NCBI RefSeq assembly: GCF_016864575.1
Contig: NZ_CP044125.1
Location: forward strand, 930,001-994,000
Direction of reading: 5' to 3'
Source: Rhizobium sp. BG4
GTDB taxonomy: Bacteria; Pseudomonadota; Alphaproteobacteria; Rhizobiales; Rhizobiaceae
DNA: 64,000 bases
Part shown: positions 17,077 through 26,180 of the stretch, one piece after another
Layout: each line of letters begins with the position of its first letter
How positions within the stretch are numbered: position 1 is the first letter of the stretch
Made by a program: the position numbers and the translations under genes
The notes under the pieces: model-generated
Told to the model about the DNA's origin: nothing
Databases searched by the model: none
Seen by the model: only the letters and a program-made list of their open reading frames with translations

Positions 17077-17277
17077 GATTATTCCACCCTCTTACAAAGT
17101 TTTTTGGCAGGCCCGAAGTCGCGTTTGCAAGGCCTTTCGTCACAGTTTGCGATGGTCTATATCAGCGGCGCAAAGAAAAATCGATTGGGTAAGCACCGTT
17201 TTGATGCACATTTCAGCCCGCATCATTCCGGGGGCTTGCTTTCCTTCTCCGGATTTCCTCCGGCCATAACGTCAAGG

Positions 17278-18678
17278 ATGAAGAACGTGGACTATATCTC
17301 GACCCGCGGCGAAGCCCCTTCCCTCGGCTTTTGCGATGCGCTTCTGACGGGTCTTGCCCGCGACGGCGGTCTCTATGTTCCGCGTGAATGGCCGCACTTC
17401 TCCAAGAAGGACATCCGGGCGCTGCGCGGCAAGAGCTATCAGGAGATCGCGTTCACGATTCTCTCGCCCTTCACCAATGGCGAAATCCCGGCCGATACGT
17501 TCCGCGCCATGATCGACGAGGCCTATGGCACCTTCCGCCACCCGGCAATCGCGCCGCTGGTGCAGACCGGCCCGAACAGCTTCGTGATGGAGCTCTTCCA
17601 CGGCACGACGCTCGCCTTCAAGGACGTGGCGATGCAGCTGCTCGCACGGCTGATGGACTACGCGCTGGAGAAGCGCGGCGAGCGCGCCACCATCGTCGGC
17701 GCCACCTCGGGCGATACCGGCGGTGCCGCGATCGACGCCTTTGCCGGGCGCGAGCGCACCGACATCTTCATCCTCTTCCCGCATGGCAAGGTGTCGCCGG
17801 TGCAGCAGCGCCAGATGACGACCTCGACCTCGCCGAACGTTCACGCGCTCGCCGTCAACGGCAATTTCGACGACTGCCAGAACCTCGTGAAGGCGATGTT
17901 CAACGACGGCGCCTTCCGCGACAAGGTGAAGCTGTCCGGCGTCAACTCGATCAACTGGGCGCGCATCATGGCCCAGATCGTCTATTACTTCACGACCGCG
18001 GTTGCGCTCGGCGGTCCGGACCGAAAGATTTCGTTCACCGTACCGACGGGGAATTTCGGGGATATCTTCGCCGGTTACGCCGCCAAGAAGATGGGCCTGC
18101 CGATCGGCAAACTGGTCATCGCCACCAACGAGAACGACATCCTGGCTCGGACGATGAAGACCGGCCGCTACGACATGAAGGAGGTCAAGGCGACCACCTC
18201 TCCGTCGATGGATATCCAGATCTCGTCGAACTTCGAACGCCTGCTGTTCGAAGCCTATGACCGCGACGCCTCGAAGGTGCGCCATGCGATGGACAGCTTG
18301 AAGCAATCGAACGGTTTCGAGATCTCCTCGAAGGCGCTTGCCGCCATCAAGAAGGACTTCCGCGCCGGCCGCGCCAGCGAGAAGCAGGTGGCCCAGACGA
18401 TCAAGCAGACGCATGCCGAAACCGGCTATCTGCTCGATCCGCATTCGGCGATCGGCGTCTTTGTTGCGGCCAAGCACGAGAAGCCGAACACGCCGATGGT
18501 GACGCTGGCGACAGCCCACCCGGCTAAGTTCCCGGCGGCCGTAAAATCCGCCTCCGGTATTGACCCGGCGCTCCCGACGTGGCTTGCTGATCTGATGCTT
18601 AAGGAGGAGCGCTTCCAAGTCATCGATCCGGAACTTAAGGCCGTTGAAAGCTTTATCGGCAAGCATGCCCGGACGTAA
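17278..18678 (+). CDS. thrC: Threonine synthase
   Basis: PLP enzyme converting O-phosphohomoserine to threonine. The 466-residue protein begins MKNVDYISTRGEAPSLGF, matching the long class-I ThrC family. The PLP lysine is K115 in FHGTTLAFKDVAMQLL and the phosphate loop is GATSGDTGGAAID. The start at 17278 is chosen from the family N-terminus; a longer in-frame extension runs through the divergent lipoprotein gene. A CTATAT hexamer at 17157-17162, the rhizobial -10 consensus, lies 116 bp upstream with only a weak -35. It is followed after 25 bp by the M16 peptidase. thrB is elsewhere in the window. Confidence 0.96.
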   Translation: MKNVDYISTRGEAPSLGFCDALLTGLARDGGLYVPREWPHFSKKDIRALRGKSYQEIAFTILSPFTNGEIPADTFRAMIDEAYGTFRHPAIAPLVQTGPNSFVMELFHGTTLAFKDVAMQLLARLMDYALEKRGERATIVGATSGDTGGAAIDAFAGRERTDIFILFPHGKVSPVQQRQMTTSTSPNVHALAVNGNFDDCQNLVKAMFNDGAFRDKVKLSGVNSINWARIMAQIVYYFTTAVALGGPDRKISFTVPTGNFGDIFAGYAAKKMGLPIGKLVIATNENDILARTMKTGRYDMKEVKATTSPSMDIQISSNFERLLFEAYDRDASKVRHAMDSLKQSNGFEISSKALAAIKKDFRAGRASEKQVAQTIKQTHAETGYLLDPHSAIGVFVAAKHEKPNTPMVTLATAHPAKFPAAVKSASGIDPALPTWLADLMLKEERFQVIDPELKAVESFIGKHART

Positions 18679-18703
18679 TTCGGCAGGCGCAGAAAGATAG
18701 CCA

Positions 18704-20002
18704 ATGACAGTTGAGTGCACCCGGCTCAAATCCGGGCTGACAGTAGTGACCCAGACCATGCCGCACCTTGAAAGTGCCGCGCTCGGGGTCTGGATCAAAT
18801 CAGGTTCGCGCAACGAGACGGAAGACGAGCATGGCATCGCCCACCTGCTCGAACACATGGCTTTCAAGGGAACCGCGCGCCGCTCGGCGCGCGATATCGC
18901 CGAAGAAATCGAGGATGTCGGCGGCGAAGTGAACGCCGCGACATCGACCGAAACCACCTCCTATTACGCCCGTGTCCTCAAGGATCACGTGCCGCTCGCC
19001 ATCGATATCCTCGCCGACATCCTGACGGAATCGGCTTTCGAGGAAGATGAGCTGGAGCGCGAAAAACAGGTCATCCTGCAGGAAATCAACGCCGCCAACG
19101 ACACGCCCGACGACGTGGTCTTCGACAAGTTCTCGGAGACCGCCTATCGCGACCAGACGCTCGGCCGGCCGATCCTCGGCACGCCGGAGACCGTCGTCTC
19201 CTTCTCACCGCAGCAGATCCGCACCTATCTCAGCCGCAACTACACGACGGACCGCATGTTCGTCGTCGCGGCCGGTGCCGTAAAGCACGACGAGTTCGTG
19301 AAGATGGTGGAGCAGCGCTTCGCCAGCCTGCCGACCTCGCCGAGCGCCCCGCCCGTCATGGAGCCCGCCCGCTATATCGGCGGCAACGTGCGCGAGACGC
19401 GCGACCTGATGGACGCGCAGATCCTGCTCGGCTTCGAGGGCAAGGCCTATCACGCCCGCGACTTCTACTGTTCGCAGATCCTCGCCAATATCCTCGGCGG
19501 GGGCATGTCCTCCCGCCTGTTCCAGGAAGTGCGCGAAATCCGCGGCCTCTGCTACTCGATCTATGCCTTCCACTGGGGCTTTTCCGATACCGGCATCTTC
19601 GGCATCCATGCCGCGACCGGCGGCGAGAACCTGCCGGAGCTGGTGCCCGTCATCATCGACGAGCTGCACAAGTCGGCCTCGTCGATCGAGCAGAAGGAAA
19701 TCGAGCGCGCCCGCGCCCAGATCCGCGCCCAGCTTTTGATGGGCCAGGAAAGCCCGGCCGCCCGCGCCGGTCAGATCGCCCGCCAGATGATGCTTTACGG
19801 CCGCCCGATCTCCAACCAGGAGATGATGGAACGCCTTGAAGGCATCACCGTCGAGCGCCTCACCGACCTCGCCGGCCGGCTGTTCTTCGATACCGTTCCG
19901 ACGCTTTCGGCGATCGGCCCGCTGGAGCAGCTTGCCCCGATGGAAGACATCGCCGCATCGCTTTCCGCCACGGTGCCGCAGTCCAAGCAAGCAAGCCGCT
20001 AG
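18704..20002 (+). CDS. M16-family zinc peptidase (mitochondrial processing peptidase-like)
   Basis: 432-residue metalloprotease of the pitrilysin family. The inverted zinc motif HLLEH occupies residues 47-51, with the third ligand Glu expected in VILQEINAAND about 77 residues later. The second half (M16_C, LGFEGKAYHARDFYCSQILANILGGGMSSRLFQEVREIRGLCYSIYAF) is complete. The alphaproteobacterial members are the closest bacterial relatives of the mitochondrial processing peptidase; here the role is probably degrading or processing peptides. It lies between thrC and a GNAT gene in the same direction. Confidence 0.92.
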   Translation: MTVECTRLKSGLTVVTQTMPHLESAALGVWIKSGSRNETEDEHGIAHLLEHMAFKGTARRSARDIAEEIEDVGGEVNAATSTETTSYYARVLKDHVPLAIDILADILTESAFEEDELEREKQVILQEINAANDTPDDVVFDKFSETAYRDQTLGRPILGTPETVVSFSPQQIRTYLSRNYTTDRMFVVAAGAVKHDEFVKMVEQRFASLPTSPSAPPVMEPARYIGGNVRETRDLMDAQILLGFEGKAYHARDFYCSQILANILGGGMSSRLFQEVREIRGLCYSIYAFHWGFSDTGIFGIHAATGGENLPELVPVIIDELHKSASSIEQKEIERARAQIRAQLLMGQESPAARAGQIARQMMLYGRPISNQEMMERLEGITVERLTDLAGRLFFDTVPTLSAIGPLEQLAPMEDIAASLSATVPQSKQASR

Positions 20003-20030
20003 ACCGCTTTCAGCCCGCCGGGAGTGATCG

Positions 20031-20645
20031 ATGCCCAAATCGGTTTTTCGGTTCCTGTCGCGGCAGCCGGAAGCAGTCGAGCTGGAAAACAGCCGCTATG
20101 CGCTGCGGCTGCCCCGCTATCAGGACTTCAACCAGTGGCACAGGCTGCGCTCGGACAGCCGCCGGTTCCTGGAGCCCTGGGAGCCGACCTGGCGGCGTGA
20201 CGAACTGACGGAAGGCGCCTTCCGCGCCCGCGTCATTCGCGGCAAGCAGGAATATGCTTCCGGACAGGCGATCCCGCTCTTCCTGTTTTCCAAGCCCGAG
20301 ATGGAACTGCTAGGCGGCATCACCATCGGCTATATCCGCCGAGGGGCGGCGCAGAGCTGCATGATCGGCTACTGGATGGGCGAGAGGCACGCCGGCCAGG
20401 GCCATATGTTCGCCGCACTTCAGTTGGTTATACCCTATATCTTCGCAGGGCTTGAGTTGCACCGTATCGAAGCAGCCTGTATTCCAGACAACGCACGGAG
20501 CATTCGCCTGCTTGAAAAAGCCGGGTTTCAGCGGGAAGGCTATCTGCGCGGATACTTGAAAATAAACGGTCAGTGGCATGACCATGTGATGTTTTCACTG
20601 CTCGCCACCGACGCGGATACAGGCAGGAAAACCGACAGCCGATGA
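20031..20645 (+). CDS. GNAT acetyltransferase (RimJ/RimL type)
   Basis: 204-residue N-acetyltransferase. RYALRLPRYQDFNQWHRLR starts the fold, and the acetyl-CoA loop is WMGERHAGQGHMFAALQLVI, with ELHRIEAACIPDNARSIRLLEKAGFQREGYLRGYLKINGQWHDHVMF near the end, as in RimJ/RimL enzymes acting on protein N-termini. Substrate is inferred only at family level. It starts 28 bp after the peptidase and overlaps the next gene by four bases (ATGA), indicating a thrC-peptidase-GNAT-EAL operon. Confidence 0.9.
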   Translation: MPKSVFRFLSRQPEAVELENSRYALRLPRYQDFNQWHRLRSDSRRFLEPWEPTWRRDELTEGAFRARVIRGKQEYASGQAIPLFLFSKPEMELLGGITIGYIRRGAAQSCMIGYWMGERHAGQGHMFAALQLVIPYIFAGLELHRIEAACIPDNARSIRLLEKAGFQREGYLRGYLKINGQWHDHVMFSLLATDADTGRKTDSR

Positions 20646-23554
20646 CCACGAACCGCATGCTGCACCTATCACCGTCCGGCCGATTGATCGCGGTGATCGC
20701 AGCCCTCTTCCTGTCGGTGCTTGCGCTGGCTGCAGGCACCGCGCATGCGGCTGAACCGGTCAAGATTTCGCGTGACGACACGGCGCTCGACCTGACCAAG
20801 ACTACCGAAATCTATGCCAACCAGGGCGAGGCCTTCCAGGTTTCCACCGCGGCCGGTGCCGACGGTATCCGGCGCCGTATTGAGGTACGTGCCAGCTCGG
20901 ACAACCACCAGGGCGACTGGGCGGTATTCGCGCTGGCCAACGTTTCGGAAGAGCAGCTGGAGCGCGTCATCGTCGCCCCGCATTTCCGCCTCGTCAATTC
21001 CAAGCTTTTCTGGCCGGATCTCGGCTCGCAGCGCATCATGGCAATCACGCCGAGCGAGGGCTTTGCGCTCGACCGGCAGCCGAGCGACGAGGCCGACGTC
21101 TTCCGCATCACGCTGAACCCGGGCGCCGTCATCACCTTCGTCGCCGAGCTCACCAGCCCCGATCTGCCGCAAATCTACCTCTGGGAACCCGACGCCTACA
21201 AGGACACGATCAACGCCTTCACGCTCTATCGCGGCATCGTGCTCGGCATTGCCGGTCTGCTGGCGGTGTTCCTGACGATCCTGTTCGTCGTCAAGGGAAC
21301 CTCGATGCTGCCGGCGACGGCCGCACTCGCCTGGGCGGTACTCGGCTATATCTGCGTCGACTTCGGCTTCCTCGGCAAGCTGATCAGCATCGCCTCGGCG
21401 GACCAGCGAATATGGCGTGCCTGCGCCGAAGTGGCGCTCGCCTCGAGTTTCGTGATCTTCCTGTTCACCTATCTGAACCTCAACCGCTGGCACACGCATC
21501 TCGGCTATGCGACGCTCGCCTGGGTGCTCGGCCTTGCCCTGCTCTTCGGCGTGGCGATCTACGACCCGTCGATCGCCGCCGGTATCGCCCGCCTCTCCTT
21601 CGCGCTGACGGCGACGATGGGTCTGGTGCTGATCGTCTATCTCGGCCTCAACCGCTATGACCGCGCCATCCTCTTGGTGCCCGCCTGGGCGCTGATCCTC
21701 GTCTGGATCTTCGGGGCGTGGCTGACGATCACCGGACGGCTCGACAACGATATCATCCAGCCGGCGCTCGGCGGCGGCCTCGTCCTCATCGTGCTGCTGA
21801 TCGGCTTCACCGTCATGCAGCACGCCTTTGCAGGCGGCGCGTTCCAGCAGGGTCTGTTCTCCGATCTGGAGCGGCAGTCTCTCGCACTCACCGGCTCCGG
21901 CGACATGGTCTGGGACTGGGACGTGGCGCGCGACCGCGTCGTCACCATCCCCGACGTTTCCGTCAAGCTCGGGCTCTCACCGGGAACCATGCATGGGGCA
22001 GCGCGCAACTGGCTGCCTCGCCTGCACCCTGACGACCGCGACCGTTTCCGCGCCACGCTCGACGTTCTGCTCGAACATCGTCGCGGGCGTCTGAACCACG
22101 AATTCCGCATCCGCGCCGAGGACGGCCATTTCCATTGGCTGCTGATCCGTGCCCGGCCGGTGCTCGGCTCCAACGGCGAGATCATCCGCTGCGTCGGCAC
22201 GATCGTCGATGTCACCGAACAGAAGAACTCCGTCGAGCGGCTGCTCCATGACGCGCTGCACGACAACCTGACCGGCCTGCCGAACCGCCAGCTCTTCCTC
22301 GACCGCCTGCAATCCGTTCTGGCGCTGGCGCCTTCGGGCGAGACACTGCGGCCGACGGTAATGGTGATCGATATCGACCGCTACAAGCTGGTCAACGACG
22401 CGCTCGGCGTTGCTGCCGGCGACAACATCCTGATCGCGCTGACGCGCCGCCTTCGCCGCCTCTTGAAGCAGCAGGATACGCTGGCGCGCCTTGCCGGCGA
22501 CCAGTTCGGCCTGATCCTGGTCTCCGAACGCGACCCGGCGAAGATCGCCGATTTTGCCGATGCGATCAGCAAGGCGATCATGGTGCCGATCAACTTCTCG
22601 AACCGCGAGATCATCCTGACCGCGTCGATCGGCCTCGCCTCCTGGGTGGACCAGCAGGAAAACGCATCGGGCATGCTGAGCGATGCCGAGCTTGCGATGT
22701 ATCGCGCCAAACGCGCCGGCGGCAATCGCGTCGAGCCGTTCCGCCCCGCCTTCCGCGATTTCGGCGCCGACCGTCTGCAGCTGGAATCCGACCTCCGTCG
22801 CGCCATCGAGCGCAAGGAACTGTCGATGGTCTACCAGCCGATCGCCGGGCTGGAGAATGTCGAGATCGCCGGTTTCGAGGCACTGATGCGCTGGGAACAT
22901 CCGAAGCGCGGCAATATCCCGCCGTCGGAATTCATCCCGATCGCCGAGGCTTCCGACATTATCGGCCCGCTCGGCCTCTTCGCGCTCGAGCAGGCGACCA
23001 ACGACCTGATGGGCTGGCAGAACCAGACCGGCGAACTGCCGATCTTCGTTTCGATCAATCTATCCAGCGTCCAGCTGCTCAACAACGAACTCTATGACGA
23101 CGTGCGCTCGGTGCTTGCCAAGACGCATTGCGAACCCTCGCGTCTGAAGCTGGAGCTAACGGAATCGATGGTGATGGAGAACCCGGAACAGGCGCGCCTG
23201 GTGCTGCAGAAGCTCAAGGAAGCGGGCCTCGGCCTGGCGCTCGACGATTTCGGCACCGGCTATTCGTCCCTCTCCTACCTCACCCGCTTCCCGTTCGACA
23301 CGATCAAGCTCGACAAGGCGCTGGTGCGCGACGACAGCGACAAGAAGGCGACCATCCTGCGCTCGGTCATCAACATGGCCCGCGAACTCGACATGAAGGT
23401 GGTGGCCGAGGGGATCGAATCCAACGAGGATGCGATCGAGCTGGCGAAGATGGGCTGCAGCTACGGCCAGAGCTACCTCTTCGGCCCGCCGATGCCGTCG
23501 GAATCGGTTCTGCGGCTGCTGAAGGAACGCTTTCCGCTGACGAAGCGGGCTTGA
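20642..23554 (+). CDS. Membrane PAS-GGDEF-EAL protein, probable c-di-GMP phosphodiesterase
   Basis: 970-residue signalling protein. A signal sequence ends near residue 37 (GTAHAAEPV), followed by a periplasmic beta-rich domain (residues 40-185), about seven transmembrane helices (190-400, 7TMR-like), a PAS/PAC domain (415-530, ending GTIVDVTEQ), GGDEF (535-700) and EAL (715-955). The GGDEF signature is degenerate, LAGDQF at about 617-622, so cyclase activity is unlikely. The EAL catalytic set is intact: EALMRW, INLSSVQL, ELTESMV, DDFGTGYSSL, IKLDKALV and AEGIESN. The likely net role is c-di-GMP hydrolysis in response to an envelope signal. It is last in the thrC operon. Confidence 0.92.
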   Translation: MTTNRMLHLSPSGRLIAVIAALFLSVLALAAGTAHAAEPVKISRDDTALDLTKTTEIYANQGEAFQVSTAAGADGIRRRIEVRASSDNHQGDWAVFALANVSEEQLERVIVAPHFRLVNSKLFWPDLGSQRIMAITPSEGFALDRQPSDEADVFRITLNPGAVITFVAELTSPDLPQIYLWEPDAYKDTINAFTLYRGIVLGIAGLLAVFLTILFVVKGTSMLPATAALAWAVLGYICVDFGFLGKLISIASADQRIWRACAEVALASSFVIFLFTYLNLNRWHTHLGYATLAWVLGLALLFGVAIYDPSIAAGIARLSFALTATMGLVLIVYLGLNRYDRAILLVPAWALILVWIFGAWLTITGRLDNDIIQPALGGGLVLIVLLIGFTVMQHAFAGGAFQQGLFSDLERQSLALTGSGDMVWDWDVARDRVVTIPDVSVKLGLSPGTMHGAARNWLPRLHPDDRDRFRATLDVLLEHRRGRLNHEFRIRAEDGHFHWLLIRARPVLGSNGEIIRCVGTIVDVTEQKNSVERLLHDALHDNLTGLPNRQLFLDRLQSVLALAPSGETLRPTVMVIDIDRYKLVNDALGVAAGDNILIALTRRLRRLLKQQDTLARLAGDQFGLILVSERDPAKIADFADAISKAIMVPINFSNREIILTASIGLASWVDQQENASGMLSDAELAMYRAKRAGGNRVEPFRPAFRDFGADRLQLESDLRRAIERKELSMVYQPIAGLENVEIAGFEALMRWEHPKRGNIPPSEFIPIAEASDIIGPLGLFALEQATNDLMGWQNQTGELPIFVSINLSSVQLLNNELYDDVRSVLAKTHCEPSRLKLELTESMVMENPEQARLVLQKLKEAGLGLALDDFGTGYSSLSYLTRFPFDTIKLDKALVRDDSDKKATILRSVINMARELDMKVVAEGIESNEDAIELAKMGCSYGQSYLFGPPMPSESVLRLLKERFPLTKRA

Positions 23555-23568
23555 GCCGAGAATATCTT

Positions 23569-23590
23569 TTCGCGGGAATTTTCCCGCGAA
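23569..23590. terminator. Perfect hairpin after the EAL gene
   Basis: TTCGCGGGAA (23569-23578) pairs with TTCCCGCGAA (23581-23590) across two bases. It lies 15 bp past the EAL stop. No T run follows on either strand, so it may stabilise the 3' end or terminate weakly. Confidence 0.45.
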
Positions 23591-23830
23591 ACACTTCCTT
23601 CTGATTGCAAATTGCGACAGAACGATGTGACAAAGGCGTCACGTTTGAGGCGCTTTGCCACTTTTTTATACATGTGCGTTTAGCATATAATTGACGAAAC
23701 CGGCTCCCAGCGAGCTTACTGTTTCCGTTGCCAATCGGCGCGTTCCCTCTCCGGCGTCCCCCTCGCGGCACCGCACGCCTCGCGCCACATGCGAGCCAAC
23801 CGCAAGGTGGGCTCTGAAACGGAGACAAGC

Positions 23831-24931
23831 ATGAACATCAAGAGCCTTCTTCTCGGCTCCGCTGCTGCATTCGCAGCAGTATCCGGCGCCCAGGCTGCCG
23901 ACGCCATCGTCGCTGCCGAGCCGGAACCCGTGGAATATGTCCGCGTCTGCGACGCGTACGGAACGGGCTACTTCTACATACCGGGCACCGAGACCTGCCT
24001 GAAGATCGGCGGCTATCTGCGCTTCGAAGTCGGCTATGGCTTTGGGGACGGCTATGAGAACAACGGGCCGGGTGGCGCCGGCGATCAGGACTGGGAAAGC
24101 CATACCCGCGCCCATGTGAGCTTCGACGCCAAGAGCGATACCGAATATGGCCCGCTGACGAGCCGCATCGTGCTCGAATCCAACTATTACGGCGGCGGTG
24201 GACCGGCCACGCACACGACCGAGTTTGTCGGCTGGTCGAACGCCGCGGCCTATGGCACCGATAACACGATCATCGACGAAGCCTATATGGAGCTCGCGGG
24301 CATCCGCGCCGGCCGCTTCGCCAGCTGGTGGGACAACGACTTTTCCGGTGAATCCGATCTGATGACCGGCAACGACACCAAATGGAATGCGATCCGCTAC
24401 GAATATGACAGCGACAGCTTCAATGCCGGCCTGTCGCTCGATGAACTGCCTGCAGACTTCGACGGAGCCGAAAGCGGTCTCGGCATCGACGCGATGATCG
24501 GCGGCAAGGCAGGCGTCTTTACCTGGCAGGTCTATGGCGGCTACGACGCCGCCATGCAGGACGGTTCCGTGACGGCGCGCATGGGCGCGGAAATCGGCCC
24601 CGGCGTCTTCGAACTTGCCGGCATCTATTCGAGCGGACCCAATACTTACTACCAGGCCAGCGAATGGTCGGTGATCGCGCAATATGCGCTGAAGATCAAC
24701 GACAAGTTCACCATCACGCCGGAAGCGCAATATAGCGGCCGGATCCGCGAAGCCGACGACGAATATCACGGCGGCAGCATGTGGCGCGGCGGCGTGACGC
24801 TCGACTACAAGATCGTCGACGACCTCACCCTGCATACGGCGGCAACCTACGTGGCCGAGAACCACGACTTCCCGGGCACCGACGACTCGCATTACGTCGA
24901 AGGCTTCGTGCGTCTGGAACGCGACTTCTGA
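23831..24931 (+). CDS. Porin (alphaproteobacterial Porin_2 / RopA-like family)
   Basis: 366-residue outer-membrane beta-barrel. The signal peptide MNIKSLLLGSAAAFAAVSGA, then QA|ADAIVAAEPEPVEYV, and the conserved N-terminal sequence VRVCDAYGTGYFYIPGTETCLKIGGYLRFE with its cysteine pair mark the Porin_2 family of rhizobia. The C-terminus ends in phenylalanine (VEGFVRLERDF), as outer-membrane barrels do. The start at 23831 has GGAGAC upstream; an in-frame ATG at 23789 would spoil the signal peptide. A TATAAT lies at 23686-23691 in a long, AT-rich leader. A strong terminator follows directly. Confidence 0.93.
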   Translation: MNIKSLLLGSAAAFAAVSGAQAADAIVAAEPEPVEYVRVCDAYGTGYFYIPGTETCLKIGGYLRFEVGYGFGDGYENNGPGGAGDQDWESHTRAHVSFDAKSDTEYGPLTSRIVLESNYYGGGGPATHTTEFVGWSNAAAYGTDNTIIDEAYMELAGIRAGRFASWWDNDFSGESDLMTGNDTKWNAIRYEYDSDSFNAGLSLDELPADFDGAESGLGIDAMIGGKAGVFTWQVYGGYDAAMQDGSVTARMGAEIGPGVFELAGIYSSGPNTYYQASEWSVIAQYALKINDKFTITPEAQYSGRIREADDEYHGGSMWRGGVTLDYKIVDDLTLHTAATYVAENHDFPGTDDSHYVEGFVRLERDF

Positions 24932-24956
24932 GAGCGCTTGCTTCACAGTGAAAGAA

Positions 24957-24988
24957 AGACCCGGCGCAAGGCCGGGTCTTTTGCTTTT
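24957..24988 (+). terminator. Strong intrinsic terminator after the porin gene
   Basis: AGACCCGGC (24957-24965) pairs perfectly with GCCGGGTCT (24971-24979) around a 5-nt loop and is followed by TTTGCTTTT. It also lies just past the end of the convergent ridA-type gene. Confidence 0.9.
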
Positions 24989-24994
24989 GTGCAT

Positions 24995-25390
24995 TCAGGC
25001 CTGCGGCACCCGCGCGATCACCTTGATCTCGAAATCGAAGCCGGCCAGCCAGTTGACGCCGACGGCGGTCCAGGTGGGATAAGGCGCTTCGCCGAGAAAG
25101 GTCTCGCGGATCGCCATGAAGGTCTCGAACTGGTTTTGCGGATCGGTGTGGAAGCTGGTGACGTCGATGACGTCCTCGAACGTCGCGCCGGCAGCTTTCA
25201 GCACGGCATTGAGGTTTTCGAAGGCGAGCGTCACCTGCCGCTCATAATCCGGCTCCGGCGAACCGTCGGCGCGGCTGCCGACCTGGCCGGAGACGAACAG
25301 CAGGTCACCTGAACGCACCGCCGCGGAATAGCGGTGCGCGGTGTAGAGGGCGTGGCGGTCAGCCGGAAAGATTGCTTCGCGTTTGGTCAT
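24995..25390 (-). CDS. RidA-family protein (YjgF/YER057c/UK114)
   Basis: 131-residue trimeric RidA-fold protein. MTKREAIFPADRHALYTAHR, then YSAAVRSGDLLFVSGQVGSRADGSPEPDYERQVTLAFENLNAVLKAAGATFEDVIDVTSFH, matches the family. Classical RidA deaminases use an Arg in a C-terminal xxCR(x)xV segment; here the end reads FEIKVIARVPQA, so the Arg is present without the usual Cys. True imine deaminase activity is uncertain. The start at 25390 has AGGAGTTAG upstream. It is divergent from a TetR gene with palindromic operators between them. Confidence 0.88.
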   Translation of the reverse strand: MTKREAIFPADRHALYTAHRYSAAVRSGDLLFVSGQVGSRADGSPEPDYERQVTLAFENLNAVLKAAGATFEDVIDVTSFHTDPQNQFETFMAIRETFLGEAPYPTWTAVGVNWLAGFDFEIKVIARVPQA

Positions 25391-25499
25391 GTCTAACTCC
25401 TGATGACAAAGCGGACCCCGCGGGCAGACACGCGCCTGCCCGGCCTTGCACCGTGATCTGTGGTGAGGTCCGCACTTAACAAGTGGCAGCGATTTTGAT

Positions 25500-25563
25500 A
25501 TACGCTCCGTATGCGTATATGTTTGCATACGTCTCGTATGTCAATATGCATACGAGACGTATG
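25500..25563. promoter_or_regulatory. Three palindromic operator-like sites between the ridA-type gene and tetR
   Basis: The sites are ATACG-CTC-CGTAT (25500-25512), CATACG-TCT-CGTATG (25526-25540) and CATACG-AGA-CGTATG (25549-25563). The last two are perfect 6-bp arms around a 3-bp centre, with centres 23 bp apart. They fill the 193-bp divergent gap close to the tetR start, as expected for binding by the TetR protein. Confidence 0.8.
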
Positions 25564-25583
25564 TTCGATTTCAGGAGAGTGCC

Positions 25584-26180
25584 GTGGTTGGAAAACGCCG
25601 CGCGGAAATGATGGAAGAGACCCGGGCCAAGCTTATCCAGGCGGGCCGGAAGGCTTTTGCGACAAAGGGTTACGCCGCATCCTCGATGGATGATTTCACC
25701 GCCGAGGCCGGACTGACGCGCGGCGCGCTCTATCATAATTTCGGCGACAAAAAGGGTCTGCTGCAGGCGGTGATCGACCAGATCGATGCGGAAATGCTGG
25801 TGCGGATGTGCGCTGCGCAGAAACAGGCACCGACGCGCTGGGAGGGCTTTCTGGCCGAGGGGATCGCCTATATCGAGATGGCGCTCGAGCCGGAGATCCA
25901 GCGCATCATGCTGCTCGACGGTCCCGCCGTTCTCGGCGATCCCTCGCAATGGCCGAGCCAGAACGCCTGCCTGACGACGACGGCGGCGACGATCCAGGCG
26001 CTGATCAATGAAGGCACGGTCAAACCTGTCGATGCGGAAGCTGCCGCCCGCCTCTATAACGGCGCGGCGCTGAATGCGGCGCTGTGGATCGCCGCGGAAA
26101 AGGATTCCGCCGAGGTCTTCGCGAAGGCCGTCGAAGCGTTCAAGCAGCTCGCAAGCGGCCTACTGAAGACGCCCGCCTGA
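25584..26180 (+). CDS. TetR-family transcriptional regulator
   Basis: 198-residue regulator starting at GTG with AGGAGA upstream. The N-terminal helix-turn-helix reads ETRAKLIQAGRKAFATKGYA, then ASSMDDFTAEAGLTRGALYHNFGDKKGLLQAVIDQID. The C-terminal ligand domain (residues 75-195) has no family-specific motif I recognise. The palindromes directly upstream make autorepression and repression of the divergent ridA-type gene likely. Effector unknown. Confidence 0.92.
   Translation: MVGKRRAEMMEETRAKLIQAGRKAFATKGYAASSMDDFTAEAGLTRGALYHNFGDKKGLLQAVIDQIDAEMLVRMCAAQKQAPTRWEGFLAEGIAYIEMALEPEIQRIMLLDGPAVLGDPSQWPSQNACLTTTAATIQALINEGTVKPVDAEAAARLYNGAALNAALWIAAEKDSAEVFAKAVEAFKQLASGLLKTPA

Noticed and set aside
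17272..18957. 561-residue open frame antisense to thrC
   Set aside because: Same codon-bias mirror effect; low-complexity Arg/His/Glu/Val composition; no start context.
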